64,000 nucleotides of DNA from Malachius bipustulatus (GCA_910589415.1 OU342633.1:5804858-5868857); one strand, 5' to 3'. Shown: positions 12,363-25,035, counted from the stretch's first letter. Notes: generated from the sequence alone by a model not told the origin. Program-made: numbers and translations.

Positions 12363-13259
12363 TTAACACATTCGCTGCCATGGCGGACACCGGTGTCCGC
12401 TGTTATAAGGCCGTACTACGCCAGAGAGGACACCGGTGTTCGCCCGATGCTTTTTGATATTATAGCATAACAGCAAATGCTAAAATTACAAGCAATGAGA
12501 ACGTGTCCGCTGTGGCATGGACGCATCTCTCGCCACCCATGGTTTCTGAATTCCCCCCTCCCATTAGATTTTATACGTGTGTCCGCTATTATAGATGTCC
12601 GCTTTGGCGCTGAGCTTAGGTGATAACTAACACGTTACTGAATCTACCCTCCGTGGCGGACACGTAATAATGATAATATAGTTTACTGCCTCGTTTACTG
12701 CCTACATTATTCAAATTTTCAAATAGTTCCTTAGATAGGTAGCTTAGGTACTTGTTTCATAGCATTATTATGATTGACAACGAAAAAAAAAACTTTATTC
12801 GATAAGAAAAAATATAAAATAATCAATTAATTCAAACTTAAAACATTATGTAAGCCTACACAATCTTGTAGTAAGATTTAAAACAATCCATGCAATACGT
12901 GGTCACTTTTCTGACTTTGTTTTTAGTTGTTTCATTTTTATTTTCTTTTGATAACATCCTTTACAATATGCAGTGTCCGCCAGAACAAGCGTGTCCGCTG
13001 AGGCGTGACTGCTCTGGCGTGGTAGAGAAATATTTTGTGTCCGCTGTAGCGTATATACGATTCCTGGAGGCGTAAAATATTTCTGAGCGCCGTAGAGGAC
13101 ACCGGTGTCCGCTAGGCATTTTTGAAAATAACTTAGAAATGGATAATCAGATTCCAAAAAAATAAACACATTTCAAAATGATTTTTCATGACTGATAACC
13201 TGCCAGTCATGGCCTGTAGGAACATTTTTATGATTTTAGCTTGGCAGGGAATGTGTTAA
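12363..13259. mobile_element. piggyBac-like non-autonomous element in TTAA site
   Basis: TTAA duplicates at 12363-12366 and 13256-13259 flank an 889-bp body. Its ends read CACATTCGCTGCCA and, inverted, CACATTCCCTGCCA (one mismatch). TTAA target duplication is diagnostic of piggyBac-type (or Kolobok-type) elements. The body contains no transposase. It carries repeated GTGTCCGCT motifs and three copies of the palindromic block GACACCGGTGT, at about 12386, 12430 and 13098, i.e. near both ends. These subterminal repeats are plausible transposase-binding sites. Confidence 0.8.
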
Positions 13260-14072
13260 AATAACACGAGACTTCTGATGTTGGAAATCGTAAAAGCCGG
13301 AAGCTCGATATAATTTGTTGATTAAAAAAGGGAAAAGCACTTTCGTATTAATTGACCAAGTTAAATAAACAGTTCTTCGTTGTAGATGTTAAAGATATTT
13401 TTAGGTAGTTACTTCGGAAAGTAACTGTGGCGTAGTTACTTAATTTATTTTTAAAACGCAGTTCTTGCGTAACCGACAAAACATGAAGTTTGATTCGCGA
13501 AGAAGGCACCAGTGCTTCACAACTTCTTTAGAAAAATGAAGATACAGCACAAACATAAGTAGGTATTGAGATAAAAAACTTATGTAAGATACCCCCCCCC
13601 CATTTTTACGTCTCTGGAAAAATTTGGATTTTGACATATTGGTTTCTTCAAAATCTAGGCATCAGTTCTTGATACAAAAAATGCAAAAGGTTTGTTGTGT
13701 AAATTTGAAACAGTTTTTATGATATAGGTACTGGTATGATATGAACAGAAGTAGTCCTATTCAAATAATCTGGAACAACTCCTCTTGTATTATGTTTGTG
13801 ACTTTCAGGGTTAGTATAGTAACTCGATTTCATTAAATATTTTTGGCGATACTCAAAAAAAGAAAATTTATTATAAGTGTTCCGTCCCCATTTCCCGTTC
13901 CTACACCCGCCTATGTGTTCCGGACGGTGAGATGCATGGTGACGATTTCCAACCAACACGACGCATCGAGACTCGCCCCGCACCCCTGAAGAAGGACCAA
14001 CAGGTGGGATTCCAGATTAAGACTTCGCAACGCTCGCACGCAAAATATCACTCTCGCTGGTCTCGCTCCCGC
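13260..14072. other. Unassigned spacer
   Basis: AT-rich with a C10 homopolymer near 13592 and a more GC-rich segment at 13890-14070. Open frames at 13440-13637 and 13717-13983 on the - strand have no recognisable motif. Confidence 0.4.
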
Positions 14073-14349
14073 TGCATTCGACGTGGCTGATTCTAGCAAC
14101 AGATTCATATTCGAGAATTACGTTTTTACAGCGGACCAGACAAACACTGCACGGTAAAGTCGAAATAACTATAATGAGTGTATTATTGATTTTTAAATAA
14201 TTTTGGTTGCTCATACGATACGAAATTAGCCTATATTTATCTATTTTTAATAATACCAATTATTACCAACCCTTAATATTCGCTATTTGAAGATATTATT
14301 TATAAAAAGTAAATAGGTAGGTATATCATGATCTGTAAAATACGTTATA

Positions 14350-14751
14350 TAGTCCAATAAAGTCTAAAAAGTCATACGTATCGATTAAGAATACACCTCC
14401 TTTTGATAGTTCGATTTATTTTGTTTCATGTACGTGTTTTTATAGTAACCGTCCAGTTTGTCTAAATACTCCATCCCGCATAAATAAGTATACGTCAACA
14501 TTGGTTTTGAATGAGAATTAAATGCACAACATAGAGGATAGAATGTCATTACGTGAATAAATTTTATGTAGTTGTCAGTGGCTCTCAAACTGACGTAAGC
14601 GGTTCAATTCATTTTTTGAATGATTTCTTCAATAATTACGCTCGTTCACAACTTGACAATTAACTGTTTGACATTTTCTGGTGAAATTAAAAATATTAAT
14701 TCGGACGGTTAGTGAGACGTCACATCTGACTTTTTAAAGTTAATCCTACTA
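14350..14751 (+). mobile_element. MITE copy 1 (~402 bp), nested in foldback arm
   Basis: Begins TAGTCCAATAAAGTC and ends GTTAATCCTACTA, flanked by TA. The same sequence occurs at 38413-38821 (inverted) and 63535-63938. The right arm of the foldback (near 25086-25096) preserves the uninterrupted sequence, giving an empty site that reads CGTTATATTAGGC when complemented. This fixes the insertion boundaries and a TA (or TATA) target duplication. Terminal inverted repeats are short and imperfect. No coding capacity. Confidence 0.85.
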
Positions 14752-14821
14752 TATTAGGCATTATTGCAATCATGAAAATCAAGTAAGAAAACTTAGCATT
14801 TTATCGGGTCAGGAACGCTAT

Positions 14822-15080
14822 GGCAGAGAAAAATATTTAGAATAATTCCCCATCCATCGAGCCCAGTGGCGTTCCGGAACTATAGGGGGTTGAGCAAGAA
14901 AAAAAAAACACGCTCATATTAAAAAAATTCAAAGCATCCACGCGAAACATTGTGGCAGTGAAGCTATAGCAGAGAAAAGTATTTCGAAGAATTCCCCATC
15001 CATCAAGCCCAGTGGCGTTCCGGAACTATTGGGGGTTGGGCAAGAAAAAAAATTAAAAACACGCTTACATTAAAAAAAAT
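14822..15080 (+). repeat. A-type repeat units, left arm (~1.5 copies)
   Basis: Contains the A unit, marked by CCCAGTGGCGTTCCGGAACTA and GTGGCAGTGAAGCTAT, once complete and once partial. The mirrored array in the right arm has about 18 copies. Confidence 0.9.
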
Positions 15081-17279
15081 TTACTGTCAGCGTGGTTGGA
15101 TTTGTGGCAGCAAAGCTGGTATACAGAAAAATTCTCCAAGTCTTCTTCTATAAGACGAACCTACTCGTACGTCTCCACTTTCGGGTGGGGGGTTGTAATA
15201 ACCACCCCTATATTAAAAAAATTCCCTGTCAGCGTGGTTGGATTTGTGGCAGCAAAGCTGGTATACAGAAAAATTCTCCAAGTCTTCTTCTATAAGGCGA
15301 ACCTACTCGCACGTCTCCACTTTCGGGTGGGGGGTTGTAATAACCACCCCTATATTAAAAAAATTCCCTGTCAGCGTGGTTGGAGTTGTGGCAGCAAAGC
15401 TGGTATACAGAAAAATTCTCCAAGTCTTCTTCTATAAGACGAACCTACTCGCACGTCTCCACTTTCGGGTGGGGGGTTGTAATAACCACCCCTATATTAA
15501 AAAAATTCCCTGTCAGCGTGGTTGGATTTGTGGCAGCAAAGCTGGTATACAGAAAAATTCTCCAAGTCTTCTTCTATAAGGCGAACCTACTCGCACGTCT
15601 CCACTTTCGGGTGGGGGGTTGTAATAACCACCCCTATATTAAAAAAATTCCCTGTCAGCGTGGTTGGATTTGTGGCAGCAAAGCTGGTATACAGAAAAAT
15701 TCTCCAAGTCTTCTTCTATAAGGCGAACCTACTCGCACGTCTCCACTTTCGGGTGGGGGGTTGTAATAACCACCCCTATATTAAAAAAATTCCCTGTCAG
15801 CGTGGTTGGAGTTGTGGCAGCAAAGCTGGTATACAGAAAAATTCTCCAAGTCTTCTTCTATAAGACGAACCTACTCGCACGTCTCCACTTTCGGATGGGG
15901 GGTTGTAATAACCACCCCTATATTAAAAAAATTCCCTGTCAGCGTGGTTGGATTTGTGGCAGCAAAGCTGGTACACAGAAAAATTCTCCAAGTCTTCTTC
16001 TATAAGGCGAACCTACTCGCACGTCTCCACTTTTGGGTGGGGGGTTGTAATAACCACCCCTATATTAAAAAAATTCCCTGTCAGCGTGGTTGGATTTGTG
16101 GCAGCAAAGCTGGTATACAGAAAAATTCTCCAAGTCTTCTTCTATAAGGCGAACTTACTCACACGTCTCCACTTTCGGGTGGGGGGTTGTAATTGCCACC
16201 CCTATATTAAAAAAATTCCCTGTCAGCGTGGTTGAATTTGTGGCAGCAAAGCTGGTATACAGAAAAATTCTCCAAGTCTTCTTCTATAAGGCGAACCTAC
16301 TCGCACGTCTCTACTTTCGGGTTGGGGGTTGTAATAACCACCCCTATATTAAAAAAATTCCCTGTCAGCGTGGTTGGATTTGTGGCAGCAAAGCTGGTAT
16401 ACAGAAAAATTCTCCAAGTCTTCTTCTATAAGGCGAACCTACTCGCACGTCTCCACTTTCGGGTGGGGGGTTGTAATAACCACCCCTATATTAAAAAAAT
16501 TCCCTGTCAGCGTGGTTGGAGTTGTGGCAGCAAAGCTGGTATACAGAAAAATTCTCCAAGTCTTCTTCTATAAGACGAACCTACTCGCACGTCTCCACTT
16601 TCGGGTGGGGGGTTGTAATAACCACCCCTATATTAAAAAAATTCCCTGTCAGCGTGGTTGGATTTGTGGCAGCAAAGCTGGTATACAGAAAAATTCTCCA
16701 AGTCTTCTTCTATAAGGCGAACCTACTCGCACGTCTCCACTTTCGGGTGGGGGGTTGTAATAACCACCCCTATATTAAAAAAATTCCCTGTCAGCGTGGT
16801 TGGAGTTGTGGCAGCAAAGCTGGTATACAGAAAAATTCTCCAAGTCTTCTTCTATAAGACGAACCTACTCGCACGTCTCCACTTTCGGGTGGGGGGTTGT
16901 AATAACCACCCCTATATTAAAAAAATTCCCTGTCAGCGTGGTTGGATTTGTGGCAGCAAAGCTGGTATACAGAAAAATTCTCCAAGTCTTCTTCTATAAG
17001 GCGAACCTACTCGCACGTCTCCACTTTCGGGTGGGGGGTTGTAATAACCACCCCTATATTAAAAAAATTCCCTGTCAGCGTGGTTGGATTTGTGGCAGCA
17101 AAGCTGGTATACAGAAAAATTCTCCAAGTCTTCTTCTATAAGGCGAACCTACTCGCACGTCTCCACTTTCGGGTGGGGGGTTGTAATTGCCACCCCTATA
17201 TTAAAAAAATTCCCTGTCAGCGTGGTTGGATTTGTGGCAGCAAAGCTGGTATACAGAAAAATTCTCCAAGTCTTCTTCA
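15081..17279 (+). repeat. B-type 142-bp tandem array, left arm (~15.5 copies)
   Basis: A unit of exactly 142 bp repeats from about 15081 to 17279 with only a few substitutions per copy. Marks are TGTCAGCGTGGTTGGATTTG and TTCGGGTGGGGGGTTGTAAT. Each unit contains a short hairpin (GGGTGG against CCACCC around GGTTGTAATAACC). 142 is 3x47+1, so successive units shift frame and 113-codon open frames recur at 142-bp steps. Variants GATTTG/GAGTTG and AAGGCGA/AAGACGA travel together, showing that whole blocks of units were duplicated. Confidence 0.97.
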
Positions 17280-17699
17280 ATACATGTTACTATACCGGGT
17301 GTCTCTCTAAGGTCCGCCACTCTAAGGTTGGAAACTATTGGTGGTAGAGTTTCGAAAAAAAATTTGCCATGATATAAGTAACCACGAATGAAAATATTTT
17401 CAAGATGTTGTCCGGAAAGTCTAGAAATACAGGAAGTTGAAGAAATCCACTTCGTTATTTTAATGGGGACATCCTGCCTAATATTACGTTTTTAACTTTT
17501 TATATTGTCCGAGAAAGTTAAATGCACATAGTTTTCACAGTCAGGGTGTAACTAGAGTAGCTTATGAGCTACAAACAAAATAAACTCTGAATTTTTCAAT
17601 TTCAAAGGCGTTTAAGTAAATTATGAAGACGGATAAAAATATCGAAAAACCGCTTACCTACATGTCCCTATCTTAACTTTATGTTCTGTAAAGAATTCT

Positions 17700-18775
17700 G
17701 TGTCCGGTGATCCGGTCTGGATAATATTTTCATAGTTTATACTCACCACATCTAGTCCCATATGAGAAAAAAATAAATCCCCCCGTTCCAATAAAACGCC
17801 TCCCAAACCCCTAAATTTATTTTATTTTATTTTTTTGAGTATGAGGGAGAATGGGGAATTTTTTTCCACCCAGTAGTATTAGAGAAAAAAGAAATTTACC
17901 TCCCCCCGACCCCTCAAAAGATTTTTTTGGAGTGAGATGCGAAGTGAGGCAGTTTTATTTATTTTTGCGTTATTCATCACTAAAGCAGTCGACTGTGTAA
18001 ATTTCAGTCCGATTGGACAACCGACGCCGATTTTATACGCTGAAAAGCTCAACGACGAACTATCGGCATCTCTCGAATATGACGTCACGCAGACTACCGC
18101 GTACCGTAACTTCCGTGTCCGTGGTCCGATCTGGATGAAATTTTCACAGTTTACTCACAACTCCAGTAGTATTAGCGAAAAAAACTAAATGCTTCCCTCC
18201 TCTCCCTTCGAACCCCAAAAGATTTTATTTTGAGTGAGAAGCGAAGTGGAGCAGTTTTATTTATTTTTGCGTTATTCATCACTAAAGCAGTCGACTGTGA
18301 AAATTTCAGCCCGATCGGACAACCGACGCCGATTTTATACGCCGAAAAGCTCAACGATGAACTATCGGCATATCTCGAATATGACGTCACACAGACTACC
18401 GCGTACCGTAACTTCCGTGTCCGTGGTCCGATCTGGATGAAATTTTCACAGTTTACTCACCACTCCCAGTAGTATTAGTGAAAAAAACTAAATGCTACCA
18501 TTCCCTCCCTTCGAACCCCAAAAGATATTATTTTGAGTGAGAAGCGAAGTGGGGCCGTTTTATTTATTTTTGCGTTATTCATCACAAAAGCAGTCGACTG
18601 TGAAAATTTCAGCCCGATCGGACAACCAACGCCGATTTTATACGCCGAAAAGTTCAACGACGAACTATCGGCATACTCGAATATGACGTCACACAGCTAC
18701 CGCGTACCGTAACTTCTGTATCCGCGTGGTCCGATTTGAATGAAATTTTCACAGTTTACTCACTACACCTATATT
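17700..18775 (+). repeat. ~300-bp tandem repeat, 3 copies plus a degenerate fourth
   Basis: Three units start near 17876, 18176 and 18476. They share GCAGTTTTATTTATTTTTGC, GCAGTCGACTGTG and GACAACCGACGCCGATTTTA. A weaker, partial copy lies at about 17700-17860. Period is about 298-304 bp. Short open frames on both strands within each unit are repeated with the unit and are unlikely to be genes. Confidence 0.9.
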
Positions 18776-20587
18776 AGATAAAAAAGAAATGATAATTAAA
18801 ATTATTCTGTATCAATAATATTGATAGAAAATAAATAAAAATAAAATATATAAATTTTATTTGTCATCAAAATAATAGAAACCTAACTTTTTTATTTAAT
18901 TTTCATGACGTACACAAAGTAAATTTGCACTTTGCAGGTAATATTTCTTTCAGTGATAAGTATTGGTATTATAATAATGTATTAATACAGGGTGTCCGGA
19001 AGTTACTATTTTTAGAAAACACACAAATAAGGAAGTTATAGGCCTTCAAATTTGATTTTTTAAATCAATATTTTTTATTACACTTTGTTCTAGTGTACAG
19101 ATTTTCTTCCAAGCTGTCACTCTTCTCTTCAATCATTATTCAATCTTATCACTAATATACCTTTGTATCCTTGGTCCATATTAGACCCAAATTCCTTAAA
19201 GCCAAAGAGCCTTAACTGCCCTTAACCCTCAAAAAAGGCCTATAGCTTGCTCCGTAATATTTTTTTCTGAGTTTTGAAGATGCACAATTGAAGAACATGA
19301 AGAAATATTCGGAAAAGGTCCTATCACGATAAAATGAGTAGTTTCCGAGAAAAACCCTTTTGAAATATTCTTTGCACTAAATTTGCCCACCATAAGTTCT
19401 GATCATTCTCATTTCTCAACAATAACAAAGTATGCTTTAGAAACAACTTATTTATTTACTTAATTTAAAATTTATTGAATTTGATTTATCAGTTAGTACT
19501 TCCAGTGTTTATTTAAATTAATGGCTAATATCTAGACAGAAACATTCTATTTTTTAAAGACTATTACCGCCAGACGCTACTGATGTTTGAGTTATTCCTT
19601 GTTTAATTTAGACCAAAAAAGGTACATACTTTTCTGGAAACAAGCACTGTTTTTAAAGTATCTACCTTTTCCATGATGTATGACCTAAAGTCCAAAGTAT
19701 CGAAAATTTAGTCATTAGGTACTTTATAAATGATTATGTAATGTTATTGTCGATAGCAGGTTACTTCCCACACATTGCATTATTATTATTATTTATGACA
19801 GTTTCGCACCCTGTATCGACATTGTACTCGAGCGCATCGCCCTGGCCGGGTCGCTATTATTTTTCTTAGTTGTCTTTTAAGAGTATTCATTTAATTTATG
19901 AATACTTCCTGTCAGTCCCCTGTCAGATTAGTGCTTTTATTCACTGGATATCATAATAACCACCACGCAGGCAATATTATGTTGTTAGATAACCATTCTT
20001 CTTTTTCTTCTTATTTTTTAAAAAAAAGCTGAGAATATGTTTCTTTTTTTTTCTTTTTTTTTGAGACAAATTTTTGGTTTCCTTGATTTATTAGATACCG
20101 CTTGACATGACAAAACAATATCGCACCATAAGAGAAACAAAAGTTGACTATGAGAACCCTACGATCTAGTTGTCTTTGGAAATTTTCGAAATGTCAAAGG
20201 GATAATCTCTGACGGCTTATGTAAACCTACAAAAAATAATTCATTGTTTTCAATACTATAAAAAAGATACAAGTAAAATAAGAAATCTCGGTTTTTCAGT
20301 TTTTTCAGGATATTGCAGAAAATACTGGGGATATTTCAATTTTTTTTCCGCTAAATGCTCGTCTCAAAAAAATGGCAACTTTTCTTCAATGTAATAACCG
20401 ACGCTATATCTTCAATGGTTCAAAAGATATCCCTATATTGGCCCACTAAATAGTTCTACCCCTGTATATATCTCTATTAATTCTGATTTCTCTGTTTGAA
20501 CGTGACCAACTTTTTTCCATAATAAAATATAATTTATAAGTAAAGTATGTTTTTCATTTTAGTTTTTTTCTCAATAATTATCGATAA

Positions 20588-20745
20588 GAGTAAGGACACA
20601 CGAGGCGGTTTTCGCCGAGTCGGCGCATCGTTTCATCAGAACTATACGGAGTGAACACACAAGGCGGCACGCAACAAGCGCGCCGAGCGGTTGGTGGTCC
20701 AGACGATGTGCCGCGCGCGGTTTTATAGTTTCAAGCGTACCCTGG
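20588..20745. other. GC-rich island in AT-rich core
   Basis: About 160 bp rich in CG dinucleotides. It contains two related blocks, GGACACACGAGGCGG and GAACACACAAGGCGGC. It sits directly inside the right B array. Origin unknown; perhaps a captured fragment or a small nested element. Confidence 0.5.
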
Positions 20746-20769
20746 GCTTTGGTGTTTATATGAAAGTGT

Positions 20770-22332
20770 TCTTTAATATAGGGGTGGAAATTACAACCCC
20801 CCACCCGGAAGTGGAGACGTGTGAGTAGGTTCATCTTATAGAAGAAGACTTGGAGAATTTTTCTGTATACCAGCTTTGCTGCCACAAATCCAACCACGCT
20901 GACAGGGAATTTTTTTAATATAGGGGTGGTTATTACAACCCCCCACCCCAGAGTCGAGACGTGCGCGTAGGTTCGTCTTATAGAAGAAGACTTGAAGAAT
21001 TTTTCTGTATACCAGCTTTGCTGCCACAAATCCAACCACGCTGACAGGGAATTTTTTTAATATAGGGGTGGAAATTACAACCCCCCACCCGAATGTGGAG
21101 ACGTGTGAGTAGGTTCGTCTTATAGAAGAAGACTTGGAGAATTTTTCTGTATATCAGCTTTGCTGCCACAAATCCAACCACGCTGACAGGGAATTTTTTT
21201 AATATAGGGGTGGTTATTACAACCCCCCACCCCAGAGTCGAGACGTGCGCGTAGGTTCGTCTTATAGAAGAAGACTTGGAGAATTTTTCTGTATACCAGC
21301 TTTGCTGCCACAAATCCATCCACGCTGACAGGGAATTTTTTTAATATAGGGGTGGTTATTACAACCCCCCACCCCAAAGTGGAGACGTGCGCGTAGGTTC
21401 GTCTTATAGAAGAAGACTTGGAGAATTTTTCTGTATACCAGCTTTGCTGCCACAAATCCAACCATGCTGACAGGGAATTTTTTTAATATAGGGGTGGAAA
21501 TTACAACCCCCCACCCGAATGTGGAGACGTGTGAGTAGGTTCGTCTTATAGAAGAAGACTTGGAGAATTTTTCTGTATATCAGCTTTGCTGCCACAAATC
21601 CAACCACGCTGACAGGGAATTTTTTAATATAGGGGTGGTTATTACAACCCCCCACCAGAAAGTGGAGACGTGCGCGTAGGTTCGTCTTATAGAAGAAGAC
21701 TTGGAGAATTTTTCTGTATACCAGCTTTGCTGCCACAAATCCAACCACGCTGACAGGGAATTTTTTTAATATAGGGGTGGAAATTACAACCCCCCACCCG
21801 AATGTGGAGACGTGTGAGTAGGTTCGTCTTATAGAAGAAGACTTGGAGAATTTTTCTGTATATCAGCTTTGCTGCCACAAATCCAACCACGCTGATAGGG
21901 AATTTTTTTAATATAGGGGTTGTTATTACAACCCCCCACCCGAAAGTGGAGACGTGCGCGTAGGTTCGTCTTATAGAAGAAGACTTGGAGAATTTTTCTG
22001 TATACCAGCTTTGCTGTCACAAATCCAAGCACGCTGACAGGGAATTTTTTAATATAGGGGTGGTTATTACAACCCCCCACCCGAAAGTGGAGACGAGCGC
22101 GTAGGTTCGTCTTATAGAAGAAGACTTGGAGAATTTTTCTGTATACCAGCTTTGCTGCCACAAATCCAACCACGCTGACAGGGAATTTTTTTAATGTAGG
22201 GGTGGTTATTACAACCCCCCACCCGAAAGTGGAGACGTGCGCGTAGGTTCGTCTTATAGAAGAAGACTTGGAGAATTTTTCTGTATACCAGTTTTGCTGC
22301 CACAAATCCAACCACGCTGACAGGATTTTTTT
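20770..22332 (-). repeat. B-type 142-bp tandem array, right arm (11 copies)
   Basis: Eleven copies of the same 142-bp unit as 15081-17279, inverted. Unit marks fall at about 20891, 21033, 21175, 21317, 21459, 21601, 21742, 21884, 22026, 22167 and 22309. Some units alternate between an AAATTAC/GTGTGAG variant with TATATCAGC and a TTATTAC/GCGCG variant with TATACCAGC, a dimer-like higher-order pattern not seen in the left arm. Confidence 0.95.
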
Positions 22333-25035
22333 TTTTTAATGTAAGCGTGCTTTTAATTTTTTTTCTTGTCCAACCCCCAATAGTTCGGGAACGCTTTTGG
22401 CCTCGATGGATGGGGAATTTTTCGAAATACTTTTCTCTGCCATAGCTTCACTGCCACAATGTTGTGCGTGGATGCTTTGAATTTTTTTAATATGAGCGTG
22501 TTTTTTTTTCTTGCTCAACCCCCAATAGTTCCGGAACGCCACTGGGCTCGATGGATGGGGAATTCTTCGAAATATTTTTCTCTGCCATAGCTTCACTGCC
22601 ACAATGTTGTGCGTGGATGCTTTGAATTTTTTTAATATGAGCGTGTTTTTTTTTTCTTGCTCAACCCGCAATAGTTCCGGAACGCCACTGGGCTCGATGG
22701 ATGGGGAATTCTTCGAAATACTTTTCTCTGCTATAGCTTCACTGCCACAATGTCTCGCGTGGATGCTGTGAATTTTTTTTATTGTAAGCGTGTTTTTATT
22801 TTTATTTTTTTTTTCCGGCTCAACCCCCAACAATTTCGGAACGCCACTGGGCTCGGTAAATGGGGAATTCCTCGAAATATTTTTCTCTGCTATAGCTTCA
22901 CTGCCACAATGTTGTGCGTGGATGCTTTGAATTTTTTTAATATGAGCGTGTTTTTTTTTTCTTGCTCAACCCTCAATAGTTCCGGAACGCCACTGGGCTC
23001 GATGGATGGGGAATTCTTCGAAATACTTTTCTCTGCTATAGCTTCACTGCCACAATGTTTCGCGTGGATGCTGTGAATTTTTTTTATTGTAAGCGTGTTT
23101 TTATTTTTTTTTTTTTTCCGGCTCAACCCCCAACAATTTCGGAACGCCACTGGGCTCGATAGATGGGAAATTTTTCGAAATATTTTTCTCTGCCATAGCT
23201 TCACTGCCACAATGTTGTGCGTGGATGCTTTGAATTTTTTTAATATGAGCGTGTTTTTTTTTTCTTGCTCAACCCCCAATAGTTCCGGAACGCCACTGGG
23301 CTCGATGGATGGGGAATTCTTCGAAATACTTTTCTCTGCTATAGCTTCACTGCCACAATGTTTCGCGTGGATGCTGTGAATTTTTTTTATTGTAAGCAAG
23401 TTTTTATTTTTTTTTCCGGCTCAACCCCCAACAATTTCGGAACGCCACTGGGCTCGATAGATGGGAAATTCTTCGAAATATTTTTCTCTGCCATAGCTTC
23501 ACTGCCACAATGTTGTGCGTGGATGCTTTGAATTTTTTTAATATGAGCGTGTTTTTTTTTTCTTGCTCAACCCCCAATAGTTCTGGAACGCCACTGGGCT
23601 CGATGGATGGGGAATTCTTCGAAATACTTTTCTCTGCTATAGCTTCACTGCCACATAATGTCTCGCGTGGATGCTGTGAATTTTTTTTATTGTAAGCGTG
23701 TTTTTATTTTTATTTTATTTTTTCCGGCTCAACCCCCAACAATTTCGGAACGCCACTGGGCTCGGTAGATGGGGAATTCATCGAAATACTTTTCTCTGCT
23801 ATAGCTTCACTGCCACAATGTTTCGCGCGGATGCTGTGAATTTTTTTTATTATAAGCGTGTTTTTATTTTTATTTTTTTTCCGGCTCAACCCCCAACAAT
23901 TTCGGAACGCCACTGGGCTCGATAGATGGGGAATTCCTCGAAATATTTTTCTCTGCCATAGCTTCACTGCCACAATGTTGTGCGTGGATGCTTTGATTTT
24001 TTTTAATTTGAGCGTGTTTTTTTTCTTGCTCAACCCTCAATAGTTCCGGAACGCCACTGGGCTCGGTAGATGGGGAATTCCTCGAAATACTTTTCTCTGC
24101 TATAGCTTCACTGCCACAATGTTTCGCGTGGATGCTGTGAATTTTTTTTATTATAAGCGTGTTTTTATTTTTATTTTTTTTCCGGCTCAACCCCCAACAA
24201 TTTCGGAACGCCACTGGGCTCGATAGATGGGAAATTCTTCGAAATATTTTTCTCTGCCATAGCTTCACTGCCACAATGTTGTGCGTGGATGCTTTGAATT
24301 TTTTTAATATGAGCGTGTTTTTTTTTTCTTGCTCAACCCCCAATAGTTCCGGAACGCCACTGGGCTCGATGGATGGGGAATTCTTCGAAATACTTTTCTC
24401 TGCTATAGCTTCACGGCCACAATGTCTCGCGTGGATGCTGTGAATTTTTTTATTGTAAGCGTGTTTTTATTTTTATTTTTTTTTTCCGGCTCAACCCCCA
24501 ACAATTTCGGAACGCCACTGGGCTCGATAGATGGGAAATTCTTCGAAATATTTTTCTCTGCCATAGCTTCACTGCCACAATGTTGTGCGTGGATGCTTTG
24601 AATTTTTTTAATATGAGCGTGTTTTTTTTTCTTGCTCAACCCTCAATAGTTCCGGAACGCCACTGGACTCGATGGATGGGGAATTCTTCGAAATACTTTT
24701 CTCTGCTATAGCTTCACTGCCACATTGTTTTGCGTGGATGCTGTGAATTTTTTTAACATAAATGTGGTTTTATTTTTTTCTTTTTTTTTCTTCCCCAACC
24801 CCCAATAGTTCCGGAACGCCCTTGGCCTCGATGGATGGGAAATTCTTCGAAATACTTTTCTCTGTTATAGCTTCACTGCCACAATGTTTCGCGTGGATGC
24901 TGTGAATTTTTTTTATTATAAGCGTTGTTTTTATTTTTATTTTTTTCTTGCTCAACCCCCAATAGTTCCGGAACGCCACTGGGCTCGATGGATGGGGAAT
25001 TATTCTAAATATTTTTCTCTGCCATAGCGTTCCAG
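22333..25035 (-). repeat. A-type tandem array, right arm (~18 copies)
   Basis: About 18 units of 140-155 bp, each with GGAACGCCACTGGGCTCG, GGGGAATTCTTCGAAATA and TAGCTTCACTGCCACAATG. Length differences come mostly from T-runs. Two subtypes alternate: one with GTTGTGCGTGGATGCTTTG, one with GTTTCGCGTGGATGCTGTG. The left arm keeps only about 1.5 units, so this array expanded or the other contracted. Confidence 0.95.

Larger units (their letters stand above)
17280..20769. other. Core (loop) of the foldback element
   Basis: The non-arm part of the element. It holds a three-unit ~300-bp tandem repeat (17876-18775), a TA-CAGGGTGTCCGG repeat end near 18979, a degenerate copy of the TTTTTGGTTTCCTTG repeat family near 20050-20400, and a short GC-rich island at 20588-20745. 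No transposase or other conserved domain is visible; open frames are short. Confidence 0.7.

Noticed and set aside
15096..17279. Hammerhead ribozyme in the 142-bp repeats
   Set aside because: Tandem repeats of this size can carry hammerheads, but no CTGATGA plus GAAA core is present on either strand of the unit.
15092..17347. Series of 113-codon open frames at 142-bp steps, and the mirror series at 20571-22315
   Set aside because: They follow exactly from a 142-bp repeat that is not a multiple of three. Frames overlap each other and share no start context; the arrays are non-coding.
22336..24979. Open frames with repeated HCGSEA..AEKSISKNSPS peptides
   Set aside because: Products of the A-type tandem array, with T-run length changes shifting the frame. 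No independent evidence for a protein.
14822..25035. Regular repeat-spacer arrangement as a possible CRISPR array
   Set aside because: The units are contiguous satellites of 142-150 bp with no unique spacers and no cas genes, in a eukaryotic genome.
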